Position numbers and translations under genes: made by a program. From contig OZ243043.1 in the NCBI GenBank assembly GCA_965212075.1, positions 868,001 to 932,000 on the forward strand: 64,000 nt of DNA. Direction: 5' to 3'. This DNA is from CBDBUR01 sp965212075. GTDB taxonomy: Bacteria; Pseudomonadota; Alphaproteobacteria; JAPOUT01; G958296285. A model generated the notes under the pieces. The model was not told the DNA's origin. It was given only the letters and a program-made list of their open reading frames with translations, and searched no databases. Positions 17,260-25,501 of the stretch are shown one piece after another; within the stretch, counting starts at the first letter, position 1, and each line of letters begins with the position of its first letter.

Positions 17260-18744
17260 TTAACCGCGCTCCGCCTGCGACAAATGCGACAGATGAGCGC
17301 GCACAGTTTCAACATCGGAAAAATCTATGAACTGTCCCTGCCTTTCCTGATGGCGTTCATGGCCTTTGCCAGCGATCAACAGCACATCATCCTTGCTCAG
17401 CTTCTGGATGCCCGCCGCAATCGCTTCGGCGCGATCGCCAATGTCGTCGGCATCTGGACAGGCGGCGATGATCTGCGCGCGAATGGCCGCCGCATCCTCA
17501 AACCGCGGATTGTCATCGGTTACGATCACATGATCGGCCAGAGAGCGCGCAATGCGTCCCATGCGCGGGCGCTTGTCTTGATCGCGATCACCGCCGCAGC
17601 CAAACACAACCACCAGCCTCCCTTTCGTGAACGGACGCAACGCACCTAGCGCCGCCTGCAGCGCATCAGGCGTGTGCGCATAATCAATATAAATCGCAGC
17701 ACCCTGATCGGTGCGCGCAACCTCCTCAAGCCGTCCCGGCACAGGCGGCATCGTCTCAAGCGCGGCAAAAACGCGCGCCGGATCCGCATGATCCACGCCG
17801 ATCACACAGGCCGCCGCAAGCAAAGCGTTGCGCGCCTGAAACGCCGCCACCAGAGGAAACATGATCTCATAAGATTGCCCATCATAAGTGATGCTGACCA
17901 TCTGGCCGCGCTTCATCGGGTGGCAGGCGCGCAGATGGATCTCGCAGCGCACGCCGCCCACACGCAATAATTTATGCTGCGCCTCACGCGCCGCGCGCAC
18001 AGCCTCAATCGCACCCGCCGCATCGTCATCGCAGATGAACACACTCTTGGGCGGTAGAATTTCGCGCACAAGACGAAGCTTCGCATCAAGATAATCAGCG
18101 CGGCTTGCGTGATAATCCATATGATCCTCGCCCAGACCGGTGAACACCGCCGCCGCAAGGTGAACGCCGTCCAAGCGATATTGCGCCAGACCATGGCTGG
18201 ACGCCTCCAACATCACATGGGTGAACTTGCGCCGCGCAAGGCCGGCCAAAATCCGGTGGACAATATCCGCCGCGGGCGTCGTCAGAGGCGACGCGCATTG
18301 ATGGCCGCCCGCCATCACGCCCAAAGTCCCGACCGACGCCGCGCGATGGCCGAGCATCGTCCAAATATGACGGGTGAACATCGCAACCGAAGTCTTGCCA
18401 TTGGTGCCGGTGACCGCAGCCGCAACCGGCGGGCGATCTTGATGAAAGCGCGCCGCCATATGCGCAAACAGACGCCGCGGATTGGGATCGGTGAGCAGGG
18501 CAACATTGGCCGCCGCCTGTTCGGGCAGCGCAAAGCCCGGCTGCGCGAGCACGGCGCGGGCTCCGGCCTCAAGCGCGGCGGGGACATAATCAGCGCCTTC
18601 CAGATTGACGCCGGACAAAGCCGCAAACAGCCAGCCCGGTTTGACTTTGCGGCTATCGGCGGTGAGGCCGTAAATCATCACCTCTTCATCTTGGGGTGAG
18701 TCTTGATTGAGAAGACGCGCAAGGGGCATAGGGTGAAACCTCAT
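17260..18744 (-). CDS. murE: UDP-MurNAc-L-Ala-D-Glu:meso-diaminopimelate ligase MurE
   Basis: Adds the third amino acid of the stem peptide. 494 residues with TADSRKVKPGWLFAALSG, P-loop VTGTNGKTSVAMF, LEASSHGL, DYAHTPDALQAAL and the substrate-determining DDNPR motif, which indicates meso-diaminopimelate rather than lysine and so a Gram-negative type peptidoglycan. Its start overlaps the rsmH stop by 4 bp. In a canonical dcw cluster ftsL and ftsI (septal transpeptidase) lie between rsmH and murE; the direct overlap shows they are absent here. Confidence 0.96.
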   Translation of the reverse strand: MRFHPMPLARLLNQDSPQDEEVMIYGLTADSRKVKPGWLFAALSGVNLEGADYVPAALEAGARAVLAQPGFALPEQAAANVALLTDPNPRRLFAHMAARFHQDRPPVAAAVTGTNGKTSVAMFTRHIWTMLGHRAASVGTLGVMAGGHQCASPLTTPAADIVHRILAGLARRKFTHVMLEASSHGLAQYRLDGVHLAAAVFTGLGEDHMDYHASRADYLDAKLRLVREILPPKSVFICDDDAAGAIEAVRAAREAQHKLLRVGGVRCEIHLRACHPMKRGQMVSITYDGQSYEIMFPLVAAFQARNALLAAACVIGVDHADPARVFAALETMPPVPGRLEEVARTDQGAAIYIDYAHTPDALQAALGALRPFTKGRLVVVFGCGGDRDQDKRPRMGRIARSLADHVIVTDDNPRFEDAAAIRAQIIAACPDADDIGDRAEAIAAGIQKLSKDDVLLIAGKGHERHQERQGQFIDFSDVETVRAHLSHLSQAERG

Positions 18745-19715
18745 CTCATCGCCGCGATCGGCGCCAATGTTTCGGGGAAAGGCGGATGGCCGGTGCGCAG
18801 GCCTGCGCGCAGACGTGCCGAGCGCGCCCGTGGATTGGCAGCGATTTCCGCCTCGTCAGGCCGCGCGGGCTTTTTGGTTAAAAGGCTAAACGAGGCTGGC
18901 GGAGATAGGCGCTCAGGGTCATGCCGATTGACCCCTGCGCCGGTCTGCGCCGACCTTATTTTGAAAAAATTTTTGACGATCCGATCTTCCAGAGAATGAA
19001 AGGAGATGACGACCAGACGGCCACCTTCTTTTAAGAGCTGCTCGGCAGCCGACAGGCCTTTGGCCAGCTCGGCGAGTTCGTCATTGACGAAAATGCGCAG
19101 GGCTTGAAACGTCCGCGTCGCCGGATGAATGCGATCATGGGCGCGGCGCGGACGAACCGATAGAATGATTTTTGCCAATTGCGCCGTGCCGGTAATCGGG
19201 CTGAGGGCGCGCGCTTTGATGATCGCGCGCGCGATTTTTTTGGCGATCTTCTCTTCGCCATAAACGCCGATAATATGTGCCAGCTCGCGCTCGGACAGAT
19301 GATTGACAAAATCAGAAGCCGGTTTGCCGCTCTGATTGTCCATGCGCATATCCAGCGCGCCCTCATGCTGAAACGAAAAGCCGCGCGCCGGTTCATCCAG
19401 TTGAAACGATGAAATCCCTGCGTCAAACGCAATGCCATCCACCTCTTCTATGCCGTGCTGCGCAAGCAGAGACAAAAGATCGCTGAAACAGCCTTGTGTT
19501 AAAGTCAGCCTTTCCGGAAAATCACGCGTCAATCCGCGTCCGCGCTCAATCGCATCTTTATCGCGATCAATCGCCAGCACAGCGCAATCCGCAGCTTCTA
19601 AAATCGCGCGCGCATGACCGCCGCCGCCAAACGAGCCGTCAACATAAACACCGCCATCGCGCGGACGCAATAAATCCAGCATGGGCTGCAGCATCACAGG
19701 TTTATGCACCACCAT
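18741..19715 (-). CDS. rsmH: 16S rRNA (cytosine-1402-N4)-methyltransferase RsmH
   Basis: Methylates N4 of C1402 in the ribosomal P site. 324 residues with HKPVML at the start, the SAM-binding VDGSFGGGGHARAIL, AFDAGISSFQLDEPARGFSF, RTFQALRIFVNDEL and the C-terminal LVVISFHSLEDRIVKNFF. It is the second gene of the dcw cluster and overlaps the mraZ end by 14 bp. It overlaps the murE start by 4 bp where ftsL and ftsI are normally found. Confidence 0.97.
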   Translation of the reverse strand: MVVHKPVMLQPMLDLLRPRDGGVYVDGSFGGGGHARAILEAADCAVLAIDRDKDAIERGRGLTRDFPERLTLTQGCFSDLLSLLAQHGIEEVDGIAFDAGISSFQLDEPARGFSFQHEGALDMRMDNQSGKPASDFVNHLSERELAHIIGVYGEEKIAKKIARAIIKARALSPITGTAQLAKIILSVRPRRAHDRIHPATRTFQALRIFVNDELAELAKGLSAAEQLLKEGGRLVVISFHSLEDRIVKNFFKIRSAQTGAGVNRHDPERLSPPASFSLLTKKPARPDEAEIAANPRARSARLRAGLRTGHPPFPETLAPIAAMR

Positions 19716-20163
19716 GATCGCCCCCTATGCTCTGCAAATAAGAGCGCGCCCGCGCACGCGACTCTTCCACATGCGCCAACAATGTCGCCTTGTCCCATAT
19801 CTCAAACCGATTGCCCAAGCCGACAAAAGTCACCTCGCCGTCCAGTCCGGCAAACTCACGAAACGCCTCTGGCAGGCTGATGCGCCCCTCACGATCCAAA
19901 GCCAAATCATCACTCGCGCCAATCAAAGCATGCGATAAATCATGCCGCTCGCCCGAATAAAGATTGAACTGCGTCAACATCTGATCCACCTCGTCCATCA
20001 GCCTTTTGCCGCCAGCATCGAGCGCCTTATGCATCAGAGATTTGCAGCAATAGACCGAACCCAGCCCCTCCGCCTCAATGACCGCGCGAAATCGCGCCGG
20101 CACCGATACGCGCCCCTTGCTGTCGATTTTGTTTGTCACCGTTCCGCGAAAAAAAGACATCAT
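19702..20163 (-). CDS. mraZ: transcriptional regulator MraZ
   Basis: The first gene of the dcw cluster, a ring-forming DNA-binding protein with two AbrB-like MraZ domains, known in other bacteria to repress its own operon. 153 residues: RGTVTNKIDSKGRVSVPARFR (domain 1) and ALDREGRISLPEAFREFAG (domain 2) each carry the D-x-x-G-R core. TGGGA repeats with 10-bp spacing lie 60-80 bp upstream, which fits autoregulation. The ribosome-binding site is AGTGAGGAT before ATG. Confidence 0.96.
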   Translation of the reverse strand: MMSFFRGTVTNKIDSKGRVSVPARFRAVIEAEGLGSVYCCKSLMHKALDAGGKRLMDEVDQMLTQFNLYSGERHDLSHALIGASDDLALDREGRISLPEAFREFAGLDGEVTFVGLGNRFEIWDKATLLAHVEESRARARSYLQSIGGDHGGA

Positions 20164-20220
20164 ATCCTCACTATTTGCCCCCTTCCTATTTCAGGTCGGA
20201 TTTACCCGTTATGAAAAAAG

Positions 20221-20262
20221 ATGGGAAATTATGGGATAGCATGGGATATAATGCCCCGTCAA
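20221..20262 (-). promoter_or_regulatory. candidate MraZ operator (three TGGGA boxes, 10-bp period) with overlapping promoter
   Basis: On the plus strand TGGGA occurs at 20222, 20232 and 20242, exactly 10 bp apart, upstream of mraZ. MraZ of E. coli is known to bind TGGG-type direct repeats with this one-turn spacing. On the minus strand a TTGACG -35 candidate (20257-20262) with a 17-18 bp spacer would place the -10 inside the boxes, as expected for repression. The boxes read away from mraZ, and I cannot verify which orientation is usual. The -10 is a poor match. Confidence 0.6.
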
Positions 20263-20366
20263 CCGGAACAAAACGAGATTCAAGGCTTTTTTTGGCGTCC
20301 AATTTTGCGAATCAAGGGGGATTAGCTAGCTTTTTAGGCTGGCTTTAAGGTCGCAACTCCTAGCAG

Positions 20367-21332
20367 CTACTTCTCAAGGAGGTCTAAAACTTCGCCGGTG
20401 ATCGCCTGACAGCCATTTGCCGAGCGCGTCTCATCAAAAGCAGCGCCCTTTTCTTCTGACGAGCGATACAATTCTACCGAAATCATACAGCGCACTTCAC
20501 GCTCTCCGGTGCGCTGGCTTGTAAAAATTAAAGGAGAGCCAGAAAACCCCGGGACGGTCTGACAATCCGTGAGCATGATATTGTCGTTGACGACAACCTG
20601 CCCTTCTCTACGCGGATAAACCGAGCAGGACGCTTTGGTCATCACTCCGAGATCAGGCGCAAGAGTTCTGCCCGTATAAAGACCTTGTTCGGGAATTTTT
20701 AGAAAGCTATGAGCATAAGGCCCAGAATCCACAGAAAAATCGTCGGTGCTTTTTAGCTTTCTTAGCTTAAAGACATTGCTGATATTTGGATTTTTGCCGG
20801 TAAACTTTAATACCGCTAAGTCGGTATAGATGTCTTGAGGCGGCGCGCTGATCGGCTTCGTGAAATTGCGGTCGCGGCTAATATCATGCACCAAGTTTTT
20901 TTCGCGCGCACAATTAAAGGTCAGTGTGCTGGTTGCTTCTCGGCAAACTTGAAAAATCTTTTTATTGTTTCTAGCCAGCCAAAAAAGACAATCTGTGTTT
21001 GTGTCTGGATATTTCACCTTAAAGTTAAGACGGCTATCTCCATTGATCAGAACATGCTTTGTGGAAATGATCCGCAGCGCGCCCTTTTTATTTTTTACCA
21101 AAAAAGCTGTGCCCGGCCTCCATTCCTCGAGTTTCGGAGACCAGCAATAAATGATTCCCACAGATTCATATTTTCCGCCTTTGGCGATATCTTCAGGCTT
21201 TATTTTTCTAAACGCATCATTAAACTTCACGCGCTGATCTTTGGCACCCAAAATTGCAGCCAGCGAAATATCAGCACTCCCACTAAAAAGAAGAATAAAA
21301 ATCGCAGCCTTAATATACATCTTTATATTCAT
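20367..21332 (-). CDS. exported trypsin-like serine protease
   Basis: Probably a periplasmic or secreted S1-type peptidase. The start at 21332 (MNIKMYIKAAIFILLF) gives a clean signal peptide with a probable cut after SLAA and has AAAGG upstream; a longer frame would run into the RNase P RNA gene and is rejected. Of 321 residues, the catalytic triad is readable: His in ISTKHVLI, Asp in YTDLAVLKF and Ser in VPGFSGSPLIF. Several cysteines (IIYCW, TDC, QVC, NCA, ASC, TDC, RC, GC) suggest disulfides, consistent with export. It is lower in GC than its neighbours. The substrate is unknown and no partner gene is adjacent. Confidence 0.75.
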   Translation of the reverse strand: MNIKMYIKAAIFILLFSGSADISLAAILGAKDQRVKFNDAFRKIKPEDIAKGGKYESVGIIYCWSPKLEEWRPGTAFLVKNKKGALRIISTKHVLINGDSRLNFKVKYPDTNTDCLFWLARNNKKIFQVCREATSTLTFNCAREKNLVHDISRDRNFTKPISAPPQDIYTDLAVLKFTGKNPNISNVFKLRKLKSTDDFSVDSGPYAHSFLKIPEQGLYTGRTLAPDLGVMTKASCSVYPRREGQVVVNDNIMLTDCQTVPGFSGSPLIFTSQRTGEREVRCMISVELYRSSEEKGAAFDETRSANGCQAITGEVLDLLEK

Positions 21333-21371
21333 CACGCGCCTTTCCACCACTTGATGCTTTTCAAACCAAAA

Positions 21372-21762
21372 GATCAGACAGCCTATAAGCCGGGTTCTGT
21401 CCCATATCGCTATGGGGATGGCCATTCATCTGGGATGCCTGTCGCCAAACACCTCGTGCGATCTACCCGCGCAGTCAATGCCCAAAAAACGAGACATATC
21501 GCCACACACCAAAATGCGCGACAACGCTGCGCCTATTTAATCTTGCTCCCGGTGGGGCTTGCCGTGCCGCCGATGTTGCCACCAACGCGGTGCGCTCTTA
21601 CCGCACCTTTTCACCCTTACCTCTTACGAGGCGGTATATTTTCTGTGGCGCTTTCCCTCAGGTTGCCCTAGCCGGGCGTTACCCGGCACCGTGTCTTTGT
21701 GGAGCCCGGACTTTCCTCCCCGACGGGAAAACCCGCCAGAGCGACCATCCGGCCATCTGATC
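21372..21762 (-). ncRNA. rnpB: RNase P RNA (type A)
   Basis: The catalytic RNA that matures tRNA 5' ends. Read on the minus strand it opens with GATCAGATGGCC and closes with GGCTGTCTGATC, which pair to form helix P1. Hallmark segments follow: GAGGAAAGTCCGGGCTCC near the 5' end, the GGTAAGAGCGCACC region, and ACAGAACCCGGCTTATAGG near the 3' end. The length of about 391 nt suits a type A RNA. Ends are estimated from P1 pairing. Confidence 0.93.
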
Positions 21763-21772
21763 CAGTGATAAA

Positions 21773-22462
21773 TTATAAATGCTTGCTGGCTCCTGTCAAT
21801 ATTGCTGTCAATGCGGCAAGCACCGATAAAGTGGACTCATCCATGCGGCCATCAATCCGTGCTGGCCGGTAGTGGCGCTGGAAAGCACGGACGAGATCGG
21901 CAGGCGCAATATTTTCCGTCTGATAGCCGTAGGCTGAAAAATCCGACATCATCCATATCTCAATAGGCCTGATGTTCTCATCGGGCGGCGGCGGATCAGC
22001 CCAGAGCCCAACCCCTGCGCGCGCGAGACGCTGCCAGTTAAATTTTTCTCCCGGGTCCTGTTTACGCGACGGCGCAACATCGGAATGTCCCAGAACGCGC
22101 GCGGGGCGAATATGATACTTCCCGACCAGCTCAACACATAAAGAGACCGCGCGCGCCATCTGTGCTTCCGAAAACTCCGGCAGGCCAAAATCATGCCCGC
22201 CATTAGAGATTTCAATGCCAATGGAGCAGGAATTGATGTCGCGCTCACCGGCCCAGAAAGCCTCTCCGGCGTGCCAAGCGCGCTTGTCCTCCGGCACGAG
22301 CGCATATAAACCGCCCGCCTCGTCAATCACATAATGCGCGCTGACTTTGCTGTTTTCATTGCATAGACGCGCCAGCGCCTCATCGCAATTTTGCATGCCG
22401 GTATAATGCAGCAGCAGCATATCAATGTCAGCCTGCCGCTCATCATAATTTGACGAGATCAT
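21773..22462 (-). CDS. N-acetylmuramoyl-L-alanine amidase (AmpD/AmiD family)
   Basis: A zinc amidase that cleaves the MurNAc-L-Ala bond in peptidoglycan or muropeptides. 229 residues: Amidase_2 domain with zinc His in LLLHYTGM, the substrate region VSAHYVIDEAGGLYALV, WHAGEAFW, SIGIEISNGGHD and a C-terminal GHSDVAPSRKQDPGEKFNW that carries the second His and the Asp. The last ~70 residues (YGYQTENIAPADLVRAFQRHYRP) look like a peptidoglycan-binding helical domain. There is no signal peptide, so a cytosolic, AmpD-like recycling role is the simplest reading. The start overlaps the upstream transporter stop by 4 bp. Confidence 0.88.
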   Translation of the reverse strand: MISSNYDERQADIDMLLLHYTGMQNCDEALARLCNENSKVSAHYVIDEAGGLYALVPEDKRAWHAGEAFWAGERDINSCSIGIEISNGGHDFGLPEFSEAQMARAVSLCVELVGKYHIRPARVLGHSDVAPSRKQDPGEKFNWQRLARAGVGLWADPPPPDENIRPIEIWMMSDFSAYGYQTENIAPADLVRAFQRHYRPARIDGRMDESTLSVLAALTAILTGASKHL

Positions 22463-23340
22463 GCGCCGCGCCCGATCAGACGCTTGCCGCCCTCGCGCTC
22501 CACGATCACCACCGAGCCTAGCAGCACAATCACGCCGCCAAACAAAAACCGCCAGCTCACCTCATCACCCCAAACGAGCACGCCAAACATCACCCCAAAA
22601 ACCGGTGCGAGCAAAGTCAAAGTGGAAATCAGACTGACCTCGTAGCGCTGCAATAAATAAAACATCCCCGCATGGCCGATCAGGCTGGCACCCAGAGCCG
22701 TATAAAAAACACCGCCCCATGCCGACCAGCTGGCTGTGAGAATTGTCTCCCACTGGTTGCTTTCAAACAAAGCCGACAGAGCAAATAAAAGCGGCCACGA
22801 TAACAAAGCAATCCATGCTTGCAGCTCAAAGGGGCGGATGTCGTGCATGCGCCGCATCACGATCGTCCCGATGCCGCCGACAAACGCCGCCAGCACCACA
22901 AGAATCATCCCGTCCAAATAAGAAAACACCGCCGGATCAAAGCCGATAATCATCACCCCCGTAAACGATAGCGCCAGCGCCATAATCCGGCGCAGGCCGA
23001 TCTGCTCGCCCAGCACGAGCACCGAAAGCGCGGTCGCAAACGGCGCGCCTAGCTGAACGACAATCGCCACCGCCGACACGCTCTCCGACAAAGCCATGCC
23101 GCCATAAAATAAAGAAAAATGCAGCCCGCCCATCGTCATTGACACCACGGCGATCTGCTTCATCTGTCCCCGATGGATGCGCAAAAATGGCAGCAGCACC
23201 GCGCAGAGCAGCACATAGCGCAGACCGGTAAATAAAAGCGGCGGAAATTCCAGCACGCCCACTTTGCCTGCGACAAAGGTGAAACCCCAAATCAGGCAGA
23301 TCAAAACCAAAAAGGCTAAATGTTGCGGGGCCATCACCAT
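22459..23340 (-). CDS. EamA/DMT-family inner-membrane transporter (paralogue 1)
   Basis: A ten-helix drug/metabolite transporter of the RhaT/EamA family, substrate unknown. Two EamA halves are visible (LIWGFTFVAGKVGVLEFPPLLFTGLRY and a second half ending IVLLGSVVIVER). The glutamate in VLGEQIG after helix 4 is typical. The start is taken at ATG 23340 (MVMAPQHL); a TTG at 23376 is also possible. It is the last of three consecutive homologous transporter genes and is coupled to the amidase gene, so an amino-acid or muropeptide-related substrate is conceivable but unproven. Confidence 0.85.
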   Translation of the reverse strand: MVMAPQHLAFLVLICLIWGFTFVAGKVGVLEFPPLLFTGLRYVLLCAVLLPFLRIHRGQMKQIAVVSMTMGGLHFSLFYGGMALSESVSAVAIVVQLGAPFATALSVLVLGEQIGLRRIMALALSFTGVMIIGFDPAVFSYLDGMILVVLAAFVGGIGTIVMRRMHDIRPFELQAWIALLSWPLLFALSALFESNQWETILTASWSAWGGVFYTALGASLIGHAGMFYLLQRYEVSLISTLTLLAPVFGVMFGVLVWGDEVSWRFLFGGVIVLLGSVVIVEREGGKRLIGRGA

Positions 23341-23390
23341 ATAAGCCGTTTTACGCTCCTGCGCTGTAAAGCGCAAATCAGATGCGCGAA

Positions 23391-24275
23391 TCAGACGCGC
23401 AATAAACGGCGGCGGCGCGCTTTCTCGCGGCGAATAATCACCACCACGCCAATCAAAATCGTCAGGCCGCCCAAAATCATTTGCTGCGTCAGCAGATCAT
23501 CGTGCAAAGTGACGCCAAAGATCACGCCAAAAACCGGCACAAGCGACGTCAAAGTTGCGAGCAGCGAAATATCATAATGCTGCATCAGATAATAGAAAAA
23601 CCCGACGGCCATAAGGTTGGCCACAAACGCGCCATAGGCCACACCGCCCCATGCCGCCCAGCTCGCATCGGTCATCGCCGCGATCTGACCGCTCTCAAAT
23701 ATTAACGTGCCCACGAGCGCAAAAGGAAACGACACAAGCGCTGTCCAGCCCATCAAGTCAAAAATGTTCACCTCGCGCAGGCGGCGCATCAAGATCGTGC
23801 CGACCGCGCCGATCACCGCCGAGATCAAAATCAGCACGATCCCATCGCTATATGTAAGCGCGGTCGGATCAAAGCTCAGCGCGACCATGCCCAGCACACA
23901 CAACACAAAACCCAATTGACGCCGCCAGCCAATGCGCTCGCCCAAAAAAATGATCGCGAGAAAGGTCGTGAACGGCACCTCCATCTGCGCAGCGATCGCA
24001 ATCAGCGATACATTGTCCGACAGGCCGAGTCCGCTATAAAAAAACAAAATATACAACGCGCCGGTCGTCAAAGCGGTCGCAAAAATCAGCACCATCTGCC
24101 CCTGATGCCAGCGAACAAACGGAAACATCACCAGCGCCAGCAGACCATAGCGCAAAGTCGTAAACAAAACCGGCGGAAACTCATCCACGCCCGCTTTGGC
24201 CGCAATGAACGCAAACCCCCACGCTATACAGCAAAACACAATGATCATAAAATCGCGCGGATGCATATTCATCAT
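23391..24275 (-). CDS. EamA/DMT-family inner-membrane transporter (paralogue 2)
   Basis: The second of three tandem EamA transporters, about 294 residues with ten hydrophobic segments. The first half begins CCIAWGFAFIAAKAGVDEFPPVLF and the second half ends ILIGVVVIIRREKARRRR. FLGERIGWRR and LSFDPTALTYSDG are near-identical to the third paralogue, showing a fairly recent duplication. Its ATG overlaps the preceding stop as TGATG, so translation is coupled. The substrate cannot be inferred. Confidence 0.88.
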   Translation of the reverse strand: MMNMHPRDFMIIVFCCIAWGFAFIAAKAGVDEFPPVLFTTLRYGLLALVMFPFVRWHQGQMVLIFATALTTGALYILFFYSGLGLSDNVSLIAIAAQMEVPFTTFLAIIFLGERIGWRRQLGFVLCVLGMVALSFDPTALTYSDGIVLILISAVIGAVGTILMRRLREVNIFDLMGWTALVSFPFALVGTLIFESGQIAAMTDASWAAWGGVAYGAFVANLMAVGFFYYLMQHYDISLLATLTSLVPVFGVIFGVTLHDDLLTQQMILGGLTILIGVVVIIRREKARRRRLLRV

Positions 24276-25210
24276 CAAAACCTCTTATAGACGTCTTCTA
24301 TTTTTCGGCTATTCATATCATCAGGGCTTTCCGGATCGGGAACTTCGTCTAAGCGAGCTTTCTCCCGCTCAATGATGACGATCGTGCCCGCCAAAACCGT
24401 GATGCCGCCCAAAATCATCTGCTGTGTGATCTGGTCGCCGTAGATCGTCACGCCAAACACGACTCCAAAAACCGGCACCAGCGAGATGATCGTGATCAGC
24501 AGCGACACATCATAGCGATAGAGCAGGTAATAAAATATCCTCACCCCCAGCAGATGGGCGATGAAAACACCATAACCCACGCCAGCCCATACGACCCAGC
24601 TTGCATCCCAGAGCATATTTATTTGATCGCTTTCAAATATCAAAGTGCCCGCGAGTAAAAACGGCAAAGACAATAAAGCCGTCCAGCCAACCAGATTAAA
24701 AACATCAACATCGCGCAGGCTGCGCATGAAAATCGTGCCCGCACCGGCGATCAAAGCCGAAACCAGCACAAGAATCACGCCATCGCTATATTCCAAAGCC
24801 GACGGGTCAAAACTCAATACGATTAGACCCGCAACACAAAGCATCAAACCCGCGAGCCGCCGCCAGCCAATGCGCTCGCCGAGAAAAATCATCGCCAGCA
24901 AGGTCGTGAACGGAATCTCCATCTGAGTCGCAATCGCCACCAGCGACACATTGCCCGACAGCGCAAATCCCGAAAAGAAAACCGCTACATAAAGCCCGCC
25001 GGTCGCCAGCGCAGTCGCGAAAATCATGCCCATCTGCCCTTTCTCCCAGCGAATGAACGGAAAAAGCAAAGCCAGCATGAAAGAATAATGCACCACAGTG
25101 AACAAAAAGGGGGAAATCTCGTCAAGCACCCTCTTTTCAACCACGAAGGTGAGGCCCCAAACCACGCAGCATAAAAGAATGAGCGCTAGATCGCGCGGGC
25201 GCATAATCAT
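24275..25210 (-). CDS. EamA/DMT-family inner-membrane transporter (paralogue 3)
   Basis: The first-transcribed of the three EamA genes, 311 residues, preceded by GGAAAGGATC ahead of ATG. CCVVWGLTFVVEKRVLDEISPFLF marks the first half; FLGERIGWRRLAGLMLC and LSFDPSALEYSDG align with paralogue 2. It carries an extra acidic tail (EVPDPESPDDMNSRKIEDVY) that the other two lack. With its paralogues and the amidase it forms a four-gene minus-strand unit. Confidence 0.88.
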   Translation of the reverse strand: MIMRPRDLALILLCCVVWGLTFVVEKRVLDEISPFLFTVVHYSFMLALLFPFIRWEKGQMGMIFATALATGGLYVAVFFSGFALSGNVSLVAIATQMEIPFTTLLAMIFLGERIGWRRLAGLMLCVAGLIVLSFDPSALEYSDGVILVLVSALIAGAGTIFMRSLRDVDVFNLVGWTALLSLPFLLAGTLIFESDQINMLWDASWVVWAGVGYGVFIAHLLGVRIFYYLLYRYDVSLLITIISLVPVFGVVFGVTIYGDQITQQMILGGITVLAGTIVIIEREKARLDEVPDPESPDDMNSRKIEDVYKRF

Positions 25211-25281
25211 CGTTGATCCTTTCCGGCGGCCTGCCGCGTGTTTTATTGAGGCGTCTATTTTCTTATCACCAAAACCGCCTT

Positions 25282-25314
25282 CATATCTGCTCCATATCTG
25301 TTCCAGATCTGTTA
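25282..25314. repeat. 11-bp imperfect tandem repeat (x3)
   Basis: CATATCTGCTC, CATATCTGTTC and CAGATCTGTTA are contiguous in the divergent gap between the transporter block and the enoyl-CoA hydratase region. The third unit runs into a TATAGT -10-like hexamer, so the repeat may sit in a promoter. Confidence 0.65.
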
Positions 25315-25341
25315 TAGTCGTTCGGGTGAAGGGAGAGGATA

Positions 25342-25488
25342 ATGGATTTTGACCTGCGTGGAGAGCATAAAATGCTCAAAGATCCGGTCGTGCGCGAGGC
25401 CGCGCGGCTGATGGCCCATCACGCCGCCTGCAAGGCAGATCAAAGCGAGGATGGCCGGAGAGGCCGATTTGTTGAAACTCAAAAATAG
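25342..25488 (+). pseudogene. probable remnant of an acyl-CoA dehydrogenase gene (N terminus only)
   Basis: A 48-codon frame with a plausible ribosome-binding site (GGGAGAGG) starts MDFDLRGEHKMLKD, which resembles the first residues of acyl-CoA dehydrogenases (MDFDL-x-x-E-Q-x-x-L). After about 20 residues the likeness ends and the frame closes just before the enoyl-CoA hydratase gene. I infer an internal deletion of a fatty-acid oxidation gene; it could instead be a short leader peptide. The call rests on a short match. Confidence 0.35.
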
Positions 25489-25501
25489 AAAGGAAACCAT
25501 C

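Noticed and set aside
20367..21425. Longer start for the trypsin-like protease
   Set aside because: It would run into the RNase P RNA gene and spoil the signal peptide; ATG 21332 gives a proper signal sequence and a ribosome-binding site.
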